Positions 54,246 through 63,075 of a stretch of DNA of 64,000 bases are shown one piece after another. The position numbers were made by a program, and so were the translations under genes. Under the pieces are notes generated by a model, which was not told the DNA's origin, ran no database searches, and was given only the letters and a program-made list of their open reading frames with translations. Numbering within the stretch: the stretch's first letter is position 1; each line of letters opens with the position of its first letter. This DNA comes from Roseiarcus sp963798015 (GTDB taxonomy: Bacteria; Pseudomonadota; Alphaproteobacteria; Rhizobiales; Beijerinckiaceae): NCBI GenBank assembly GCA_963798015.1, contig CAWCSA010000025.1, forward strand, positions 124,001 through 188,000, written 5' to 3'.

Positions 54246-55070
54246 ATGGCCCCAACTCGCCGCCCCGAACTGATACCCGCGCAGCGCCGGGCCTTCATGC
54301 TGGAGCATATCCGCAAGCGCGGGGCGGCCTCGATTCAGGAATTGTCGGAGGCGATCGGCATCTCGCTCTCCACCGTCCGCCGCGACCTGGAGCATCTCGA
54401 GGAGCGCGGCTATCTCGAGCGCTCGCATGGCGGCGCCCTGATCCAGAAACAGCTTCAGTCCACCTTCGAGCCAGAGGCCGCGATCACGGCTGAATTCGAT
54501 CGGGCGGAAAAGGAATCGATTGGGCTCGCCGCGGCCGCCACGCTTCATTCCGGCGCGAGCGTCATCTTCGACAGCAGTTCGACCGTGCTCGCGGCCGCTC
54601 GCGCCTCCGTCGAGCGCGACATTGCGCTGACCGCGGTCACCAACGACCTCGGCATCGGCCAGGCGCTCTCCGCCTCGAGCAGGATTCGTGTCCTCTGTCT
54701 TGGCGGCACAGTGCGGCCGGAATCGCTGACCGTTCTTGGCGAGCCCGGCGAGAGCTTCCTAGGCAACCTTAGAGTTGATGTCGCCTTCATCGGCACGCAT
54801 GCGATCAGCGGCCTGGCGTTGACGGAAACCTCGCTCGAGGCCGCGGCGATGAAGCGGGCCATGATCTCAGCCGCGCGCAGGATCGTTGTTCTTGCAGATG
54901 CTTCCAAGTTCGGCGCGGCTGCGTTCTGCAAAATCTGCGAGCTTAATGCGGTCCACGAGCTGATAACCGACGATCGCGCCGATCCGGCTGAGATCGCACG
55001 CGTGCGGGATCTGGGCCTTGAGGTGAAGGTCGTTCCCTCCATGGGTAGGGCGGCGCAAGCTGTCGCATGA
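54246..55070 (+). CDS. DeoR/GlpR-family transcriptional regulator
   Basis: 274 residues. The N-terminal DeoR HTH is 'IQELSEAIGISLSTVRRDLEHLEERGYLERSHGG' (broken here for description: recognition helix STVRRDL). The C-terminal sugar-phosphate sensor has 'FDSSSTVLAAAR', 'LTAVTNDLGI', 'VLADASKFG'. ATG 54246 was chosen over 54198. Its stop overlaps the kinase start (ATGA). It probably controls the kinase and the divergent pdxA2 operon. Confidence 0.9.
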   Translation: MAPTRRPELIPAQRRAFMLEHIRKRGAASIQELSEAIGISLSTVRRDLEHLEERGYLERSHGGALIQKQLQSTFEPEAAITAEFDRAEKESIGLAAAATLHSGASVIFDSSSTVLAAARASVERDIALTAVTNDLGIGQALSASSRIRVLCLGGTVRPESLTVLGEPGESFLGNLRVDVAFIGTHAISGLALTETSLEAAAMKRAMISAARRIVVLADASKFGAAAFCKICELNAVHELITDDRADPAEIARVRDLGLEVKVVPSMGRAAQAVA

Positions 55071-56125
55071 CGATCTTACGCTTGATCGCAGACGATCTGA
55101 CAGGAGCACTCGACACCGCTGCTCAATTTACCGGCCGCATTGGCCCGCTGCCGGTTCTGCTGGATCGGATGACCGCACCCCCCGAAGCCTCGTATGCCCT
55201 GAGCCTGTCCTGCCGCGACGGTGACGAGAGGACTGCTGTCGCCTGCACGCGAGACAGTCTCGGTTGTTATTCGGGCGCGGATCTTGCGTTCAAGAAGATT
55301 GACAGTCTGCTGCGCGGGCACTGGGCCGCGGAGCTGGCCGAGATCGTTCAGTCCGGCATATTTCGCAGGATTGTGCTGGCGCCCGCGGTTCCCGTTCACG
55401 GACGTCTCACGCGAGGCGGCCTCCAACTGCTGGCGCAATCGTCCGGCGGTCCCTTACTGATCAAAGACGTCGTGGCGGAGCTTAAACGCCATGGCGTCTC
55501 CTATGGCGCAGTCGACCCCGAAATTGTCTTGCTCGACGCTGAAAGCGATGCCGATCTTGACGCCATTGCGGAACGGTACGCCAACGAACCCGCGACGCTC
55601 TGGTGTGGGGCGGCCGGACTTGCGAGAACTCTCGCGCAAGAGCCGCCTAGGGCCGCGCGCCCGCTCAATCAACCGCATCTCGTGATTGTCGGCTCGCGCC
55701 ATCCGGTCACCCTCCGTCAGGTTCAAGTTTTCGGCGCCGCGCGGCCGGATTGCTTGGCGCCCATGGGCGCCATGCCAAATTTCGTTGGCTGCGTCCTGAC
55801 AACGCTCGAGATGTTCGGATGCTGTGTGGTCGTGCCCGCCCTGCCATCGGGTTTGTCCGAGAGCGAAGCGGCGGAACGGATTGCCGGCGGCCTGGAGTTG
55901 CTTTCCGATCGCCTGCCGCAGCTTGGCGGGCTGACGGTGATTGGCGGGGAGACGTTCGCCGCTTTTTGCCGCGCACTGAAAGCAACCCGGTTGAGCGTAG
56001 ACGGCGAATTTCTGCACGGCGTTCCCGCCTCGCGCATGCAGTCCGGACTTTGCACGGGAACCTTCTGCGCCTCCAAGTCCGGCGCTTTTGGTGAGCCAGA
56101 TTGGCTGCTCAGGCATCTTAGCTAG
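55067..56125 (+). CDS. Four-carbon acid sugar kinase (DUF1537)
   Basis: DUF1537 kinase, which phosphorylates D-threonate, D-erythronate or related acid sugars. N-terminal 'LRLIADDLTGALDTAAQF' and 'FKKIDSLLRGH' are diagnostic. The C-terminal nucleotide domain has 'LVIVGSRHPVTLRQVQ', 'LTVIGGETFAAFCRAL' and 'SKSGAFGEPDWLL'. At 352 residues it is shorter than most members (about 420), with less sequence between the two domains. Coupled to deoR. With PdxA2 it would complete acid sugar to dihydroxyacetone phosphate. Confidence 0.88.
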   Translation: MTILRLIADDLTGALDTAAQFTGRIGPLPVLLDRMTAPPEASYALSLSCRDGDERTAVACTRDSLGCYSGADLAFKKIDSLLRGHWAAELAEIVQSGIFRRIVLAPAVPVHGRLTRGGLQLLAQSSGGPLLIKDVVAELKRHGVSYGAVDPEIVLLDAESDADLDAIAERYANEPATLWCGAAGLARTLAQEPPRAARPLNQPHLVIVGSRHPVTLRQVQVFGAARPDCLAPMGAMPNFVGCVLTTLEMFGCCVVVPALPSGLSESEAAERIAGGLELLSDRLPQLGGLTVIGGETFAAFCRALKATRLSVDGEFLHGVPASRMQSGLCTGTFCASKSGAFGEPDWLLRHLS

Positions 56126-56156
56126 CACTCTTGAAGTCGTTCGCCCTTCGACTGGC

Positions 56157-56824
56157 TTAGCCTCGAGTTTCCCGGGCGGGCAGAAGGGTGCGCAAGCGCC
56201 GGCCTGCGGCGACGAGGTGCGCGCGCATGGCTTCGCCCTCGCCATCCATGTCGCCTGAGGCGACGCCGTCCGCGAGCGCGCGATGCTCGGCGATCGTGCG
56301 CCCCTTGGTCTTACCAGATCCGGACAATTGACTGGATGGTCGAGCCGACAGTTTCGAAGATCGGGTTCCGCGCGGCGTGAGCGATGGCCAGATGGAAACG
56401 GGTATCGCTATCCATGAATGCGCTGTGGTCCATCGGCTCTGAACGCATGTCCTCGATGGTCGCGTCCAGTTGCGAGGCGAGATCATCCGTCCGGTTGGCG
56501 GCGGCGCGAGGGGCGCATTCCACTTCGATCAGCACGCGGACGTCGACGAAGTCGTCAAGATTGCCGTAGCTGAGCAGGAAGCCCCATCGAAAACCGCCGG
56601 ACAAAAGCTCTGAGGTCGGCTCCCGAACGAATGAGCCTTCACCCGCACGCGCCTCCAGGACGCCCAGCGCGACGAGGCTCTTCACTGCCTCTCGGATCGT
56701 CGAGCGCCCGACCTGGAACCGGATCGCCAATTCCTTTTCGAAAGGAATGAGATCGCCGGGCCCTCTTCATGATCAGGTCGGTCAACACCTTCACGATCTC
56801 CTGCGGGAGCGTGGCTCTGTTCAC
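56157..56824 (-). pseudogene. GntR/FadR-family regulator broken by two frameshifts
   Basis: Three consecutive frames make one FadR-type protein. Frame 1 (start 56824) gives 'MNRATLPQEIVKVLTDLIMKR'-type N-terminus up to about 56765. Frame 2 gives 'GDLIPFEKELAIRFQVGRST' (HTH) through 'HLAIAHAARNPIFETVGSTI'. Frame 3 gives 'GRTIAEHRALADGVASGDM' to the stop. The first break is at about 56757-56765 and the second at 56313 (one extra base). Joined, it has HTH plus FCD ligand domain of about 220 residues. Confidence 0.75.
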
Positions 56825-57051
56825 GGGCCTTGATCAGCGCTCCGGTAGCGCTCGCGAGCGGATTGCGCCCCAGACCCATGCTCGTCAGCTTCCAAGGCCT
56901 GTCGTGACGGCCGGGCCTTGATCTGGGGCGCTCGCGTCGCGGCGCAGCCGCACAAGCGGCGCCAGCATTTCTGCGGTCTGAACCTTCGTCTCATCCTCCC
57001 AAGGCTTGACAGTCGTTTGCTTGTTAACTTCACAATATCAGTGGGAGCGAG

Positions 57052-57453
57052 ATGTTTAAGCAGGCACTGGATCGCCGAGCAGGGCAGGGCAGGCCTATCC
57101 CAAGGCGCTTCGTCGTCGCAAACTCCGGTTTTTGGCCGAACCCGGACTGGCCACACCGCATCCGGGCCTTCAAGGTCGCGGACGGCAGGCTCAGCAAAGG
57201 CCGCGTGATCGCCGAAGTCTCCCCCGGCATTCCGGACGGCTTCCGCGTCGATATTGACGGCAATATATGGACGAGCGCGGGCGACGGCGTTCACTGCATC
57301 GCGCCCGGCGGCGGCCTCATCGGCAAAATCCCCGTTCCGGAAAAAGTCGCCAATGTTTGCTTCGGCGGTCCGACGCGCGACCGCCTGTACATCTGCGGGC
57401 ATACGTCGCTCTATGCGATACACGTGAATACGCGCGGCGCGCAGGCGCCTTGA
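57052..57453 (+). pseudogene. SMP-30/gluconolactonase C-terminal fragment
   Basis: 133 codons, of which about the last 110 match the end of sugar lactonases: 'VSPGIPDGFRVDIDGNIW', 'SAGDGVHCIAPGGGLIGK', 'VANVCFGGPTRDRLYICG', 'TSLYAIHVNTRGAQAP'. Full-length members are about 300 residues, so two-thirds are missing. The fragment has a good Shine-Dalgarno (GGGAGCGAG) and a TTGACA box at 57006-57011, suggesting that an upstream gene start was fused to this tail by deletion. TTGTTAAC (57022-57029) resembles a FadR-type operator half. Confidence 0.72.
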
Positions 57454-57475
57454 GCGAGCCTCTTCCGCGGAGAGC

Positions 57476-58258
57476 ATGATGGTGGATGTTCGGGATTGGA
57501 TGCGTCTCGACGGCCGCGTCGCGATCGTTACAGGGGCCGCCCGCGGCATAGGCAGGGAGACCTCGGAGACACTGGCGGCGGTGGGCGCGCGCGTCGTACT
57601 GGCGGACCTTGATAAGGAAGCGGCCGAGGGCGCGGCGGCGGAAATACGTGCGCGGGGTCTTCGTGCGACTGCGGTCGTTGCCGACGTCGCCGACGAGGGC
57701 AGCGTGAACTCGATGGTTCAGGCGACGCTCGAGCGCGAGGGTCGCCTCGACATTCTCGTCAACAACGCCGGCATCGCGATCCGGCGGCCGGCCGTTGACC
57801 TCGCGCTTGGCGATTGGGACAAAGTCCTGTCGGTCAACTTGACTGGATCTTTCTTGTGCGCTCGCGCCGCGGCAAGCCCCATGATCTCGTCGGGACACGG
57901 CGGCGCAATCGTGAACGTCGCATCGATCATGGGACTGTCGGGCGGCGGACTCTACCCCAACGTGTCCTATCAGGCGACCAAGGGCGCGATCGTCAATATG
58001 ACTCGCGCTCTCGCGGTCGAATGGGCGCCGCACGTCATTCGCGTGAATGCTGTGGCTCCAACCTACGTGCGTACGGAACTGATCGGACCCATTCTCAAAG
58101 ACCCTGAGCTTGTCGCCCGCATTGAGGCGATGACCCCCTTGCGGAAGCTCGCAGAGCCGGCCGATATTGCGGCGGCGATCGCCTTTCTCGTCAGTCCTGC
58201 GGCCGCGATGATCACCGGGCATACTCTCGCGGTCGACGGCGGATTCCTGGCGCAGTAG
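57476..58258 (+). CDS. Short-chain dehydrogenase/reductase
   Basis: 260-residue classical SDR. Cofactor motif 'VTGAARGIGRE', 'LVNNAGIAI', catalytic S in 'NVASIMGLSGGG', catalytic Y-x3-K in 'VSYQATKGAI'. Ends 'ITGHTLAVDGGFLAQ', as in 3-oxoacyl-ACP reductase and gluconate 5-dehydrogenase-like enzymes. Intact although flanked on both sides by decayed genes. It likely oxidises a sugar or sugar acid (context only). Confidence 0.9.
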   Translation: MMVDVRDWMRLDGRVAIVTGAARGIGRETSETLAAVGARVVLADLDKEAAEGAAAEIRARGLRATAVVADVADEGSVNSMVQATLEREGRLDILVNNAGIAIRRPAVDLALGDWDKVLSVNLTGSFLCARAAASPMISSGHGGAIVNVASIMGLSGGGLYPNVSYQATKGAIVNMTRALAVEWAPHVIRVNAVAPTYVRTELIGPILKDPELVARIEAMTPLRKLAEPADIAAAIAFLVSPAAAMITGHTLAVDGGFLAQ

Positions 58259-58261
58259 ACG

Positions 58262-58650
58262 GCGCAGTAAGGGTCCCGTCGGTCAAAGTTCTGGAAGTCG
58301 AGACCGAGATTGTACAGCCCATAAGCAATTCGTTGGAGCACGGCGTTGCCGGCTATCTCGGACAACTTCTCGTGGAAGCGGGTGTCGAGGATGCGAAATC
58401 CGACGGGATCGTCCTGAACGGTCTTATGCGCCTCGATGATATCGCGGAGATCGTGGATATCTGCGGGCGTCGCCTTTGCAGTCGCTCTTCGCGCAATTTC
58501 AGTCTCGATGACTCTCCGACTATCGAAAGCGTCGGCGAAATTAGCTTTCGTCAAGGAGAGGTAGAAGTCGAGGGGCGCAAGCAACGTCCGCGCATCAAGA
58601 TCGCTGACATAAGCGCCGCCGCCGTGCAGGGAGTTGATGACCCCAAGCAT
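58262..58650 (-). pseudogene. GntR/FadR-family regulator fragment (FCD domain)
   Basis: A piece of a FadR-type sensor domain: 'MLGVINSLHGGGAYVSDLD', 'DAFDSRRVIETEIARRA', 'DTRFHEKLSEIAGNAVLQR'. The HTH is absent upstream in all three frames, and the C-terminus runs into the convergent SDR gene. A second relic of the same regulator family within 2 kb. Confidence 0.7.
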
Positions 58651-58988
58651 TGAGAACGAGCGCCGTTTGCTGTCTGACCTCCATTCTGAATCGGACTTTC
58701 GGCCTAACGACGGCGATCCGCCCGAAGCAGGCGGTCGCCTCCTGTGTTTGACAAATCCTTTGGGCGGATTGTGGGAAACGTCGCACCGCTTGATTGATGA
58801 TCAAATGCGCGCCGCGCCACCTTTTGATGCGCTACGCTACGCCGCACGAACAAATTCGTATCAGTTCGTCGCAATCCAGTGGCTAGTCCCGGCGAATGTG
58901 CCCGTCGTAATGTAACCATGGGGCCGAACGTCCCGCTGCAGCTCTCGGCGTCGTCGGAGCGATAAGATCAAAATGGAGGGAACGCGAT
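58651..58988. other. Intergenic region upstream of the polyol transporter operon
   Basis: 338 bp without a supported gene. GGAGGG lies 8 nt before the binding protein's ATG. No clear promoter pair or operator palindrome seen. Confidence 0.45.
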
Positions 58989-60266
58989 ATGAGGGTACGA
59001 GCTGCTTTGGCCGCCGCTGCCGGCGGCGCGCTGGTCCTGGCCGTCGGTCTTGCGAGAACCGCCAACGCGGAAGCCGTCTGCAATCATGATTTACGCGTGC
59101 TGGCCCAGCCGCGGGACGGCCTGACGTTGCTTGAGAAATACAAGGACGAGTTCAAGGGTCTGTCAGGCGCGTCGTTCAACATCGACTATCTCAATGAGAA
59201 CGATCGCCGAGCCAAGTCCCGCGCCGACGCGTCCACCGTTGGCAAATATAACGTCTATTACATCGACGAGGCCAATGTCGCGCTGTTCGCGAAGTCCAAT
59301 TGGGTCACGCCGCTGCTGGATTACTATCCGAAGGAATACGACTTCGCCGATTTTGATCCCGGCCGGCAGAAGGTCGCGACCTTCGAGGACAAGATCTATT
59401 TCGCGCCGCTGACCGGCGGCGGCGACCTGCTCGTCTACCGCAAGGATCTGCTTGAGAAGGCGGGCGTGAAGGTGCCGACGACACTCGACGAGATGATCGC
59501 GGCTGTGAAAAAGCTGCACGACCCGGATCATGGCGTTTACGGGATCGCGCTGCGCGGCCAGCGCGGTTCGGGCGCAAACGTTTGGCGCTGGATGCCTTAT
59601 TTCCGTGGCTTCGGCGGCAAGTGGTTTGACGGTAACACACCGACGTTCGACGGCGAGCCGGCGGTGAAGGCGACCGAGACCTATCTCGAGCTGTTCAAAT
59701 ATTCGCCGCCCGGCACCAAGACCGGCAGCTGGGACGAATCGACCGGCGCGTTCCTCTCCGGCGAGGTGGCGCTGCTCGTCGAATCGACGCCGCTCGCAGG
59801 CGAAGCGATCGATCCGAAACTGTCGAAGGTGGTTGGCAAGGTAGGCTACGCGCCGCCGCCCACGCCGCTGACCGGTGGTGGCTACGCGCACGGCCTCGCC
59901 ATTGGCGCGAAGGCGAACAAGGACGATGCCGCGAAGAAATGCGCCGGCCTGTTCATCGCCTGGGCGACGTCTAAGGAGAACGAGAAGCGCCGCCTCGACG
60001 ACGGCGAGTTTGGTGAGCTCAACCGCACCAGCATCATGACCAGCGACGAGTTCAACCAGAAGTTCGGCGCCGATCTTGGCCAAGCGCTGGCCGAGACGGC
60101 CAAAGTAACGGCGGTTAATTTCTGGCAGGATCCCGAATGGCCGAACCTTGGCGACCATTGGGGCATTGAGCTCGAGGAACTCATCACCGGCACACGCACC
60201 GACATCAAAGGCTCGCTTGACGAGCTCAACACCTACGCGAAGGGACTTGTGACCAATCGCAAGTAG
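58989..60266 (+). CDS. Polyol-type ABC substrate-binding protein (family 1)
   Basis: 425 residues with a Sec signal ('ALVLAVGLARTANA'). Mature sequence 'YNVYYIDEANVALFAKSNW', 'PLTGGGDLLVYRKDLLEKAG' and 'GTKTGSWDESTGAFLSGEVAL' fits the solute-binding family 1 proteins of sorbitol/mannitol (SmoE/MtlE) operons. The gene order SBP, two permeases, polyol dehydrogenase, ATPase supports a polyol substrate. Confidence 0.9.
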   Translation: MRVRAALAAAAGGALVLAVGLARTANAEAVCNHDLRVLAQPRDGLTLLEKYKDEFKGLSGASFNIDYLNENDRRAKSRADASTVGKYNVYYIDEANVALFAKSNWVTPLLDYYPKEYDFADFDPGRQKVATFEDKIYFAPLTGGGDLLVYRKDLLEKAGVKVPTTLDEMIAAVKKLHDPDHGVYGIALRGQRGSGANVWRWMPYFRGFGGKWFDGNTPTFDGEPAVKATETYLELFKYSPPGTKTGSWDESTGAFLSGEVALLVESTPLAGEAIDPKLSKVVGKVGYAPPPTPLTGGGYAHGLAIGAKANKDDAAKKCAGLFIAWATSKENEKRRLDDGEFGELNRTSIMTSDEFNQKFGADLGQALAETAKVTAVNFWQDPEWPNLGDHWGIELEELITGTRTDIKGSLDELNTYAKGLVTNRK

Positions 60267-60280
60267 CACCGGCTAAAACG

Positions 60281-60307
60281 GGCGCCTTCCGCGCTGCGGA
60301 GGGCGCC
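60281..60307 (+). terminator. Intercistronic hairpin between binding protein and permease
   Basis: GGCGCCTTCCGC (60281-60292) pairs with GCGGAGGGCGCC (60296-60307) over a 3-nt loop; 12 bp with one G-U. No T-run follows. Such hairpins often stabilise the binding-protein mRNA and lower permease expression. Confidence 0.65.
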
Positions 60308-60338
60308 GCCTAAGTTCAAAGCGGTCGCCCCAACGCCT

Positions 60339-61214
60339 ATGAAAATTCGCACAACTCTGCCGATTGTCTTCACCGTGCCGACCCTGGCGGTCCTCGCAAT
60401 TCTGGCTTTCGTGCCGACGATCGACGCGATCAACATCGCTCTTCAAAACCGAGAGCTGAGCAATCCCGACAGCGTCTACGTCGGTTTCGCCAACTTCCGC
60501 GCCCTGGTCGACGATCCGCGCTTTCTCAATTCAGTTCGGGTCTCGATCGAATGGGAGATCCTCACCGTCGTCGCCACGATGGCAGTCGCGATCCCCCTCG
60601 CGGTTCTCATGTTCGAGGCGACGTCGCCGAAAGTGCGTAACGCGCTTTCCGTCTTGTTCATCGTGCCGGCGCTGTTGCCGCGCGTCTCGGCCGCCTTCGT
60701 CTGGCGCTTCGCGTTCCATCCGCTGTTCGGTCTGGCGGTCTACCCGCTGAAGCTCATCACCGGCCATCCGGTCGACCTGCTCGCAGACCCGCACACCGCC
60801 ATGCTGGCAGTCGCGGTTGTCGACGTCTGGCAATGGGGCCTTTTGTTCTCGGTCGTCATCGTCAAGCTTCTGGAAACGCTGCCGCCTCAGCCGCTCGAAG
60901 CGGCGCGCCTCGATCATGCACGGACGTGGGAAGTTCACGCTTATGTCGCGCTGCCGATGCTGCGCGGGGCGCTGATCAGCCTCGTCTTCGTCAAGATGAT
61001 CAAATCGCTGCGGGCCTTCGATCTGATCTACGTCATGACGCGTGGCGGCCCCGGTATCACGACGGAAACGCTAGACATGTACGCCTTCTCGCAGGGCTTC
61101 ATCGAATCGGGCCGCATCTCCTATGCGTCAAGCATGGCGGTGCTGATGATGATAGCGACCACTGTGGCCTTCACTGTTCTCTGGCGACGGGTGCAGCGGT
61201 GGCAGGAGGTCTGA
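60339..61214 (+). CDS. Polyol ABC transporter permease (MalF-like)
   Basis: 291 residues, six helices. The EAA loop reads 'PLEAARLDHARTWEVHAYVALPML', with H replacing the usual conserved glycine after Asp. The 3' end carries the AGGAGG that serves the next gene. Confidence 0.9.
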   Translation: MKIRTTLPIVFTVPTLAVLAILAFVPTIDAINIALQNRELSNPDSVYVGFANFRALVDDPRFLNSVRVSIEWEILTVVATMAVAIPLAVLMFEATSPKVRNALSVLFIVPALLPRVSAAFVWRFAFHPLFGLAVYPLKLITGHPVDLLADPHTAMLAVAVVDVWQWGLLFSVVIVKLLETLPPQPLEAARLDHARTWEVHAYVALPMLRGALISLVFVKMIKSLRAFDLIYVMTRGGPGITTETLDMYAFSQGFIESGRISYASSMAVLMMIATTVAFTVLWRRVQRWQEV

Positions 61215-61219
61215 GCCGA

Positions 61220-62020
61220 TTGGCGGCCCGCGCAATTATCGCGCTGGCCGCGGCGTCAGTGATCGTCCCGATCCTGTGGACATTGCTGAGCGGCTTCAAG
61301 AACCGCGTCGACATTGTGACGCCGACGCCGATGCTGTTTTTCACTCCGACGCTCGACAATTTTCTCTACGTGCTTGAGCGCGAGAGCGTGCGCGCGGGGC
61401 TCATCAACTCGATCATCGTATCCGGATGCTCGGTGCTGATCGGCGCAGCGCTTGGGCTTCCTCTGGCCTACGCCGTCGCGCGATATCCGATGCGCTTTGC
61501 CAAGGACATCCAGTTTTTCGTCTTGTCGCTGAGATTTCTTCCGCCAGTCGCGATCGCCATTCCGCTCATCGTCATCTGGCTCGACGTCGGTCTCTACGAT
61601 ACGCGCATCGCGCTCATCGTCACCTACAGCCTGCTGACGCTCGCAACCACCATCTGGCTTGCGATTCCTGCCTTCAGGCGCGTGCCGAACGAGATCGAGG
61701 AAGCGGCCTTCGTCGATGGCTACGGGCCTTACGCGATCTTCTTCCTTATCGCGCTGCCGATCGCTTGGAAGTCCCTTATCGGCGCCATAGTGTTCTCGTT
61801 TGTGCTTGTGTGGAACGAATTTCTTATCGCGCTGATGCTGACGACATCGGACGCCAAAACGCTGCCTGTCGTCGCCTCGGAGATGACTCAGCTCGGCCGA
61901 GACGTTCCCTGGGGTATTCTCAACGCTTCGGTTATTCTCTTGTCGCTGCCACCGCTCCTGTTCCTCGGCGTGCTGAGCAGCTTCTTGAGCTCCGCTCTCA
62001 AAACCAGAAATCAAGGATAG
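61220..62020 (+). CDS. Polyol ABC transporter permease (MalG-like), TTG start
   Basis: 266 residues from TTG 61220. No ATG fits; AGGAGG (61204-61209) lies 10 nt upstream, inside the previous gene. GTG 61199 is an alternative giving 273 residues. EAA loop: 'EIEEAAFVDGYGPYAIFFLIALPI'. Five to six helices, the normal MalG plan. Confidence 0.87.
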   Translation: MAARAIIALAAASVIVPILWTLLSGFKNRVDIVTPTPMLFFTPTLDNFLYVLERESVRAGLINSIIVSGCSVLIGAALGLPLAYAVARYPMRFAKDIQFFVLSLRFLPPVAIAIPLIVIWLDVGLYDTRIALIVTYSLLTLATTIWLAIPAFRRVPNEIEEAAFVDGYGPYAIFFLIALPIAWKSLIGAIVFSFVLVWNEFLIALMLTTSDAKTLPVVASEMTQLGRDVPWGILNASVILLSLPPLLFLGVLSSFLSSALKTRNQG

Positions 62021-62024
62021 TCCC

Positions 62025-63071
62025 ATGCGCGCGCTTGTTCTCGAACGGAAGCAAGTCCTATCTCTTCGCGACATCGACCTTCCCACGGCGCTCGGCCCGG
62101 ACGATGTCCGCATCAAGCTACACACGGTCGGCGTCTGCGGCAGCGACGTGCATTACTATACGCACGGTGGAATTGGTTCTTACATCGTCAAGAGCCCGAT
62201 GGTGCTCGGACATGAAGCCTCGGGCACGGTGATCGAGGCAGGCGCCAACGTTCATTCGCTCAAAGTTGGCGATCGGGTTTGCATGGAGCCGGGCGTGCCA
62301 AACTTCCGCTCCAAGGCGACGCGGCTCGGCATTTACAATGTCGATCCCGAGGTGACCTTCTGGGCGACGCCGCCGGTTCACGGCTGCCTCACGGGTTCGG
62401 TCGTCCATCCCGAGGCCTTCACCTTCAAGCTGCCCGACAACGTCACGTTCGAAGAGGGCGCGATGGTCGAACCCTTCGCTGTGGGCATGCAAGCGGCGAC
62501 GCGGGCGCGCATCAAACCAGGCGACGTCGCGGTGGTGCTCGGCGCCGGCCCGATCGGCATCATGGTCGCTCTCGCGGCGCTGGCGGGGGGCTGCAGCAAG
62601 GTTCTGCTGAGCGACGTCCACCAGCCCAAGCTCGACATCGCCGGCCGCTATCCGGGAATTGTCCCGGTCAATATCACCAAACATGATCTCCTTGATGCAG
62701 TGAAGAGCGAGACCGGCGCCTGGGGCGCCGACGTCGTGTTTGACGCGAGCGGCGCGGCCAGGGCGATCGAAGGGTCGGTAAGCCTCGCCTGCCCCGCGGG
62801 CGCAATCGTGCTTGTGGGCATTCCCGTCGACCCGGTCGCCTTCAACATTCCTGGCGCGATGGGCAAGGAATTGCGGATCGAGACGGTCTTCCGCTACGCC
62901 AATATGTACGAGCGCGCGCTGAACCTTATCGGCTCCGGCAAGGTCGACCTCAAACCGCTCATCTCCTCGACCTTCGATTTTGAGCGCTCGATCGAGGCGT
63001 TTGAGCGCGCAGCGGAAGGGCGTCCCGCCGACGTCAAGTTGCAGATCGACATGACAAAAGCTGTCGCCTGA
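62025..63071 (+). CDS. Zinc-dependent polyol dehydrogenase (xylitol/sorbitol dehydrogenase-like)
   Basis: 348-residue medium-chain dehydrogenase. Catalytic zinc ligands: C in 'VGVCGSDVHYYTHG' and H-E in 'VLGHEASG'. The structural-zinc cysteines are replaced in 'PGVPNFRSKATRLGIYNV', as in xylitol dehydrogenases. NAD motif 'VVLGAGPIGIMVALAAL'. It follows the permeases by 4 bp and probably oxidises the imported polyol to a ketose. Confidence 0.9.
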   Translation: MRALVLERKQVLSLRDIDLPTALGPDDVRIKLHTVGVCGSDVHYYTHGGIGSYIVKSPMVLGHEASGTVIEAGANVHSLKVGDRVCMEPGVPNFRSKATRLGIYNVDPEVTFWATPPVHGCLTGSVVHPEAFTFKLPDNVTFEEGAMVEPFAVGMQAATRARIKPGDVAVVLGAGPIGIMVALAALAGGCSKVLLSDVHQPKLDIAGRYPGIVPVNITKHDLLDAVKSETGAWGADVVFDASGAARAIEGSVSLACPAGAIVLVGIPVDPVAFNIPGAMGKELRIETVFRYANMYERALNLIGSGKVDLKPLISSTFDFERSIEAFERAAEGRPADVKLQIDMTKAVA

Positions 63072-63075
63072 ACCG

